A DNA stretch of 64,000 nucleotides from Rhinopomastus cyanomelas (lineage: Eukaryota > Chordata > Aves > Bucerotiformes > Rhinopomastidae): positions 684,420 through 748,419 of the forward strand of contig VXBP01009432.1 in NCBI GenBank assembly GCA_013400115.1, written 5' to 3'. Below the pieces are notes generated by a model, which was not told the DNA's origin, did no database searches, and worked only from the letters and a program-made list of their open reading frames with translations. The translations under genes were made by a program, and so were the position numbers. Below are positions 58,265-64,000 of this stretch, piece after piece. How positions within the stretch are numbered: the first letter of the stretch is position 1; the number at the start of each line of letters is the position of its first letter.

Positions 58265-58802
58265 NNNNNNNNNNNNNNNNNNNNNNNNNNNNNNNNNNNN
58301 NNNNNNNNNNNNNNNNNNNNNNNNNNNNNNNNNNNNNNNNNNNNNNNNNNNNNNNNNNNNNNNNNNNNNNNNNNNNNNNNNNNNNNNNNNNNNNNNNNNN
58401 NNNNNNNNNNNNNNNNNNNNNNNNNNNNNNNNNNNNNNNNNNNNNNNNNNNNNNNNNNNNNNNNNNNNNNNNNNNNNNNNNNNNNNNNNNNNNNNNNNNN
58501 NNNNNNNNNNNNNNNNNNNNNNNNNNNNNNNNNNNNNNNNNNNNNNNNNNNNNNNNNNNNNNNNNNNNNNNNNNNNNNNNNNNNNNNNNNNNNNNNNNNN
58601 NNNNNNNNNNNNNNNNNNNNNNNNNNNNNNNNNNNNNNNNNNNNNNNNNNNNNNNNNNNNNNNNNNNNNNNNNNNNNNNNNNNNNNNNNNNNNNNNNNNN
58701 NNNNNNNNNNNNNNNNNNNNNNNNNNNNNNNNNNNNNNNNNNNNNNNNNNNNNNNNNNNNNNNNNNNNNNNNNNNNNNNNNNNNNNNNNNNNNNNNNNNN
58801 NN
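58265..58802. other. Assembly gap (538 N)
   Basis: Within the CR1 copy. All long frames reported across it on either strand are artefacts of N codons. Confidence 0.98.
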
Positions 58803-58844
58803 ATCTCCCTGATGAGGAAAAGCTGAGGGAGATGGGTCTCTAGC

Positions 58845-59186
58845 TTGGAGAAGAGGAGACTGAGGGGTGACCTCATTAATGTTTATAAATGTGTGAGGGG
58901 TGGGTGTCAGGAGGATGGAGCCAGACTCTACTCAATGCCCTCTAGTGATAGGACAAGGGGCAATGGGTGTAAGCTGGAACATAGGAGGTTCCACATCAAT
59001 ATGAGAAGGAACAAGAAAGATAGAGATAGATTATTTATAAGGGAATGTAGTGATAGAACAAGGGGTAACAATTTCAAATTGAAGGACAATGGATTTAAAT
59101 TAAATATTAGGAAGAAATTCCTTACTGTGAGGGTGGTGGGACACAGAACAAGTTGCCTAGAGAAGTTGTGGATGCCTCCTCAATAG
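58845..59186 (+). pseudogene. CR1 ORF2 C-terminal frame running through two joined copies
   Basis: The frame reads EKRRLRGDLINVYKCVRGGC, QEDGARLYSMPSSDRTRGNG, then KLEHRRFHINMRRN. After a joint at about 59009 it repeats the same motif in an older form, SDRTRGNNFKLKDNGFKLNI, followed by RKKFLTVRV. The frame stays open across the junction. It is a fused remnant, not a functional product. Confidence 0.85.
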
Positions 59187-59297
59187 ACGTGTTCGGCAAC
59201 GTGGTCTAATGAGACATGGCCTTGACCGTGGCACAAGAGTTAGAATGAGGTGATTTTAAAGGTCTGTTCCAACCCAAACCATTCTATGATTCTGATG
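59009..59297 (+). mobile_element. Older CR1 LINE 3' end fused to the preceding copy
   Basis: 'gggaatgtagtgatagaacaaggggtaacaatttcaaattgaaggac' and 'tattaggaagaaattccttactgtgagggtggtggg' lead to 'gtctgttccaacccaaaccattctatgattctgatgg'. This 3' end belongs to another, older subfamily than the sequence left of 59008. Confidence 0.88.
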
Positions 59298-62200
59298 GCT
59301 CAGGAGAGTATGGTATGAAATGAATCTACACAAAGCAACTCTTCCATACGCTAAAAATATTATAAGAAGCATTGCAGAACTCCCCAAGAATTCTGAACTG
59401 CAGGCAAATTTTAGGCAAATTTCACTGGGAAATGCTAGAAAAACATGACTCAGCACACCCTTGAGATGTGTAGAAAGTAAGTGGCATTTCATGATTAAAG
59501 ATTAGGAACAGAGATGAAATTTTAAAGCAGTGTGAACTGAATTGTTAGGACGCTCAAAGTTATGAATTATGAAAATTGTGGGGCAAAAAGGATTTGAGAA
59601 TTAAAGAGTGGCAATTAAATTAAACACTTCACAGAAGTGTTTTGATTTTTTTTCCCCCAAGCCTCCTAAACAGTCTCAACTGAAGTAAAGTAAACAGATA
59701 AACTGACTGTTCTTGCATGTGATTTCTCTTTCACATACAGCCTTAATCTGTTTGTCTGAGAATAAATTAAGGCTAGAGAAGTCTGATAAATGATTTAGTT
59801 CATCCATTTTTATCAAAAAGTAAAATTGTTATATTAGTTTTACTCTAGCTAGCACAGTGTGTCCCAAACTGAGAGCTCTGCCCTTGTGGGGAAAGTGAAG
59901 GACTAGCTACAGGTAAGCCTTCCAGGAAGACTTTTAGTCACTTGCAAGCCTCTCTGCCTTTTAAAATGCTGCTTCATTTTTAAAAGCTAGTTTCCAGCTG
60001 CTAAAGACTAAAAGAGACTTTTCAGAACCTGCTTCTGAATCTGCAGAGAGCCTAAGGAATCACTTTGATGTATCAAGCTGAGACGTGCCTTTCAGGGATT
60101 GCTAATTTCATATGCCAGGAATTTAGGTATCATCACAGTAATTACTTCACTGTGATCAAATGTGTGACAGAGGACAGAAAGTATCTTTTGAAGAATATTC
60201 ACCTTAAAATAGGTGGTGAAAGCTGTATCTATTCGGTAGGATAGCTGCAACAGTGTGGCAGAGTCGTATCTAGTTTAGGGTGGATTTGTTTGGTTTTTCT
60301 TTTCTTCTGAAGTGCACTTGTGCTTTTCAAAAGGTAGATTTGAGATCATGGCTGTAATGCAAAATAATTTCACAGAGGTGAAAATACCAGGTATTTGTGA
60401 CTTTTGCAATGAAAGGCGGCATAAGGAGGCAGTAGCTGTGAATTGTAGCTGGACTTACTCCAACTGCAGATTACACAGGCATTTCTAAGAATGTGGGTAA
60501 CTCAAACCACCAAGAGATTCTCAATCTGTTGATTTTTCAGTTCAGCCTCTAATATCTTTCAAGAAGATCATCTTTAGCTGATAACAAGTTCCAAGCCCAT
60601 AGTGCAAAAGACCTTGAAAACACTGCAAGTAGGCAGGCAGCCAGATTAGATGGTCCAATGTCTTCTCGTCTTTGAACACTCTAAAACTTCAAACCTATAA
60701 AAAGCTATTTGAGAAACAAACCTAATTTCACATAACACAGCAACCAGACTACCATCAGCATCCTTCTGTTTCCTGGCTACCTTTTCACTGTTTGTTTTCC
60801 TCTCTCAGCGTGTCTGGACTTCAATTAGATTACTTAGCCTTCGAGAGAGAGGCTGCAGCACCCGGCATATGGGGCTGCTTGCAGTGGAGCTGCTCCTAGG
60901 AGTAAAAATGAGTGGAAAAATAGATCTTGCAAAGGGTATTCAAGAGATGGCAGTGTTGCACTCACCATCTACCCCCGATACTGACGCTCTCACCACAGCT
61001 GGTCCTCTGTCAGGGAAAGTTTTCTAGATTTTTCAGATTTTTTTTTTAATCTCTCTCCAGTCTTTTAGAATCTGATTTGCTATTTTAAATTCTAATTATG
61101 CAACTGTACTGTACCCATTAAAAAGCATGTGTAAATTGCATAGATAGAACCTCAGGGTAAGGAACAGATTAGAGACTCCAAAGCTCCCTGACTTGAGTAG
61201 CAGTTTTACTAACATCCCCAGACTGAAATAAGACCATTTTCACCTCTCTGCAAAAACACAGCAGAGCCCCACTCTGCACAGATTATCACATGTATTCATT
61301 GCTAGGCATTTCAGTGATGCTGAATGTCAGTGCAGTACTCCAGCAAACAAAGTGTGAGTATCTATAAGCAGAAGCACCGTTAAGCACTGAACTGAAAAGC
61401 AAAAAAGAAACAAAAGCTAACTGCTCCAGCAAATAACCACAGCTGATGTTCTACCAGCTGGTACTAGCAAGACAGAGCAGAGCAGCATTTTGTTAACATC
61501 ATTCTGATGACATTCAGCATCAATAATGCAGGGCAAAATAATGGGGCATGTCTCACTGGCTCTCTCATCTTAGCTTGGGTACTGTGAACTGGTACCTGGC
61601 AGTACTGCCCTTCGAGGCCAGGAGGCATGGAAATCAAGTGCCAGTTCCTTCAGTATTCAGCTGGGAGCCAGGGGTGTGCTTGCAGTAGTGGCTGGAACTA
61701 GGGTGGAGCTGTCAGAGAACTGTATAATATGACTGCTCAGAAGGTACTGCAAACAATTCACGTTACATCATTATGGGCAACAAGAACAATTTCTTACACT
61801 GAGAAGGTGTCAAAGCCTCAACTGAGCTCTAAACACTCTTGAGTTTTAAATGGATGTATCATCTAGATGAAAGTGGGAGCTTCATCAGCATGGTTCAGTT
61901 CATCACTACTTAATGCATATATGCAGGATCTTAATTTATGTGTTGTTCCACTGCACCACTTGGCAACCACCAGCAAGAACAGCTGAGCTATGCAGCTGGG
62001 GCTGGCATCTGTGCTTGCAGAAGTCCTGTATTCATGTCAAGCGTTGGCACAGGACACCATGTTTTTTACATTCTTTAAGGCAAAGGCTAATGCAGAGTAT
62101 TTCTGTGCAGTCAGAGGAAAACCACCGCGCTTAATTTCAAGGTACAGAATCTCTTAAACGGAATAATGAAGAAGCTTGGTTTTCTTTGGATGAGTTCATA

Positions 62201-64000
62201 CAATCCATTTTAGGAAGTAAGGATATCAATCAGTGTTAAGTGTGTCTGATATTTTCAAACTTATACCTAGCCAAATTACTGAATTTTCTACAAAAATTAC
62301 ATTTTTGTATTTTGTATTACATTTTTCAAGACACATCAGCTTTGCTAATAGAACAGGAGATAATGAATGTGTGCAGAAATGACAGAGAAACCTTGCCTCG
62401 TCCAATGCTATAGTTTCTGTAATGAACAGAGCTTTTACACTCTTCATCCCGGACGTTGGCACCTCTCAGTCCCATCTGACAATAACCCACAAGTACACAT
62501 CATGTTCAGACAGTCCTTTAAAAGGTCGTCTTTAATCTTTGTAATTGTCTCTTTGCCATCATTCAAATCTCATCAAATGTGACTCTACCAATTCAATAAT
62601 AACAGGTGAATATATCTAAACCAAAGTACTTCAGAGACCAATAAGAGGAACAGTTTCACACTTCACAGCTACTGATATCAAGACTTGCTTCTTGCTTAAA
62701 AGGGATATTTGTTTCAGGAGACATTCTTAACGTCCTCACAAATGTTGTATAAGGCTCATACTAACTTCAGCATGTCATAATGAGAATACTGTCAGGGCAG
62801 AGGGCAAACTCTTTGAATGAGGCTTCCAAACTACTCTAAAGTGTAGTTGTGTCACAGCAGACACATCACCACCATTACTCCTCATCTCCTGTACTGCCTT
62901 CTCTTTTGAATCCTGTAATGTGGAAACTGGGGGTTAGAAAAAGGTGACATCTGCCACCTTCATCTTGTCTGCAAAGATGTTGCCTATCACCATGACAATC
63001 ATACTGAATGTGCAATACAAAGAAAGGCTGAGAGAGGTTTAGTTTAAAGAGGTTTAGTTTAAACCTCAATGCTCAGTTTCAGTAACAGCATTAAATGAAT
63101 CTGAGTTTTTTTCTCTTCCTCCTCACTATAAACAGTAATTTTGTGATGATAAAACCCTCTGTAGAGAGAAGTAGAGGACTTGTTACACTGACTCAGTAAG
63201 CATTGAAAATACAAAGCCCTGGCGTGGAGTTGGGTTACAAAGCACTGTGTACATGAAGAATGAAAGACATGGAAGGCAGAGTACTTCATGGGTGGCTGAG
63301 ACTATGACTCTGTACAACAACACTCAGTAGTTCAGTGCATTTTGAAGAAGTCATCATGCATATGAATGTAAATGTTTTCATCTGCTCGTCATGTTTATGT
63401 CAATATAGTCTTTAAATGGGAAAAGAAACAACAAACAATTCATCTGTTCTGCTTCTGCAAAAATGAGTACACTGATACTATTGTTGTTAAACAAAATCAA
63501 GAGGTATTTAAGTGTGATTCCTAATTGTAGGAAAGCTGGTGTGAGGAGTTGGAAGTGGAGGTTGTTCTATTACCAAACAAAGAAAGAATTCAATTCTATG
63601 TTTCGAAAACAGAAGAGATATTGCAAGCCACCACTGAAACACAACACGTCAGGGAGGTTGCTTTGGTTCACAACCTTATTTCTTTTACCTCTTGCTACGT
63701 TTAATAGACATATTTGTAGATATTACCCTGTAACAGACAGACAATGACCTGGGAAAATAATTCTTACAACTCTACAATAAAATAGATGACTCTTGTAGGT
63801 TCCACCCCAGATATTACCAAACACTTTCAGACTTCACTAAATAAACTCCACTGAAGATCAGACCATTATGACACCACTGCCTTCCCACATAATGTATCTG
63901 AGCTCTGAACAAATTCAGCAGCAGTACCTCAGATGTATATGTGCTTACTGTGATCAAAGGAATGTGATGAATACCAGAGCAAGGAACCTTGATACAATTG
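59298..64000. other. AT-rich stretch without recognised features
   Basis: About 4.7 kb with no supported gene, RNA gene or repeat family. The frames 61913-62134, 62226-62462, 63059-63289 and 63463-63747 (94 codons, lysine/arginine-rich) show no similarity I know and no splice context. A small perfect doublet 'agaggtttagtttaaa' lies at about 63034-63063. Confidence 0.5.

Larger units (their letters stand above)
57780..59008 (+). mobile_element. CR1 LINE, long copy carrying reverse-transcriptase sequence and a large gap
   Basis: Sense CR1 from the segment encoding VREPLSKL.AHKSM.PDGMHPQA to the reverse-transcriptase core is followed by 538 N, then the C-terminal ORF2 segment from 'gatgaggaaaagctgagg' to 'atcaatatgagaaggaac'. 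The gap length is of the right order for the missing CR1 sequence. The copy is cut off at about 59008, where another CR1 begins, so its own tail is missing. Confidence 0.9.

Noticed and set aside
58214..58876. Open frames of 184-295 codons on both strands
   Set aside because: They consist almost wholly of unknown residues from the 538-N gap. Only their ends are CR1.
63463..63747. 94-codon basic frame
   Set aside because: No similarity or gene context.
1..64000. CRISPR arrays, tRNA or rRNA genes, operons, riboswitches
   Set aside because: No regular short spaced repeats, cloverleaf-forming segments or prokaryotic gene layout were seen. The sequence is vertebrate in character.

Overview
This window looks like non-coding nuclear DNA from a bird. 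The clearest sign is the number of CR1 LINE retrotransposon copies. Many keep the avian CR1 3' tail, short ATTCTATG-type repeats next to the 'ggattggaagggacct' block (seen reversed on the + strand for minus copies). The background is AT-rich, CpG-poor and full of stop codons in all frames, as expected for an avian intergenic or large intronic region. I recognise no host protein-coding gene, tRNA, rRNA, CRISPR array or bacterial-style operon. Nearly every open reading frame that resembles a known protein is the C-terminal or reverse-transcriptase part of a dead CR1 ORF2. Layout: 0-7 kb is AT-rich sequence with old and young CR1 copies (612, 3558, 4775) and a GC-richer unclassified block (2851-3550). 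At 7-18 kb there is a cluster of degraded endogenous-retrovirus LTRs (7420, 13169, 16130, 17021) with more CR1 pieces. At 18-31 kb the DNA is mostly featureless AT-rich sequence, with an LTR at 23271, an ancient CR1 at 24670, an AT-rich tandem duplication at 26103 and a good CR1 at 27158. At 31-45 kb lie the longest CR1 fragment (30672-31772), several 3' ends, and two unassigned open stretches (37568-37878 and 40363-40854). At 45-57 kb there is a possible LTR on the minus strand (46060-46600) and a convincing minus-strand LTR followed by a histidine-tRNA-type primer binding site (54392-55541). At 57-59.3 kb is a mosaic of CR1 pieces around a 538-base gap. From 59.3 to 64 kb I see nothing classifiable. 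All three N gaps lie inside CR1 copies, which suggests assembly failure on similar repeats. About ten of the CR1 copies share one 3' end type (with the 'acacagcaggatcacctag' block), pointing to a relatively recent CR1 subfamily expansion in this lineage. Nothing here forms an obvious new biological system. The observations most worth checking are the His-tRNA-type LTR, the CR1 mosaic with an in-frame repeated ORF2 segment, the LTR split into complementary pieces, and the CpG-rich open stretch near 37.7 kb that has splice-like borders. Boundaries of repeats were judged by eye and are accurate to roughly 5-30 bases.
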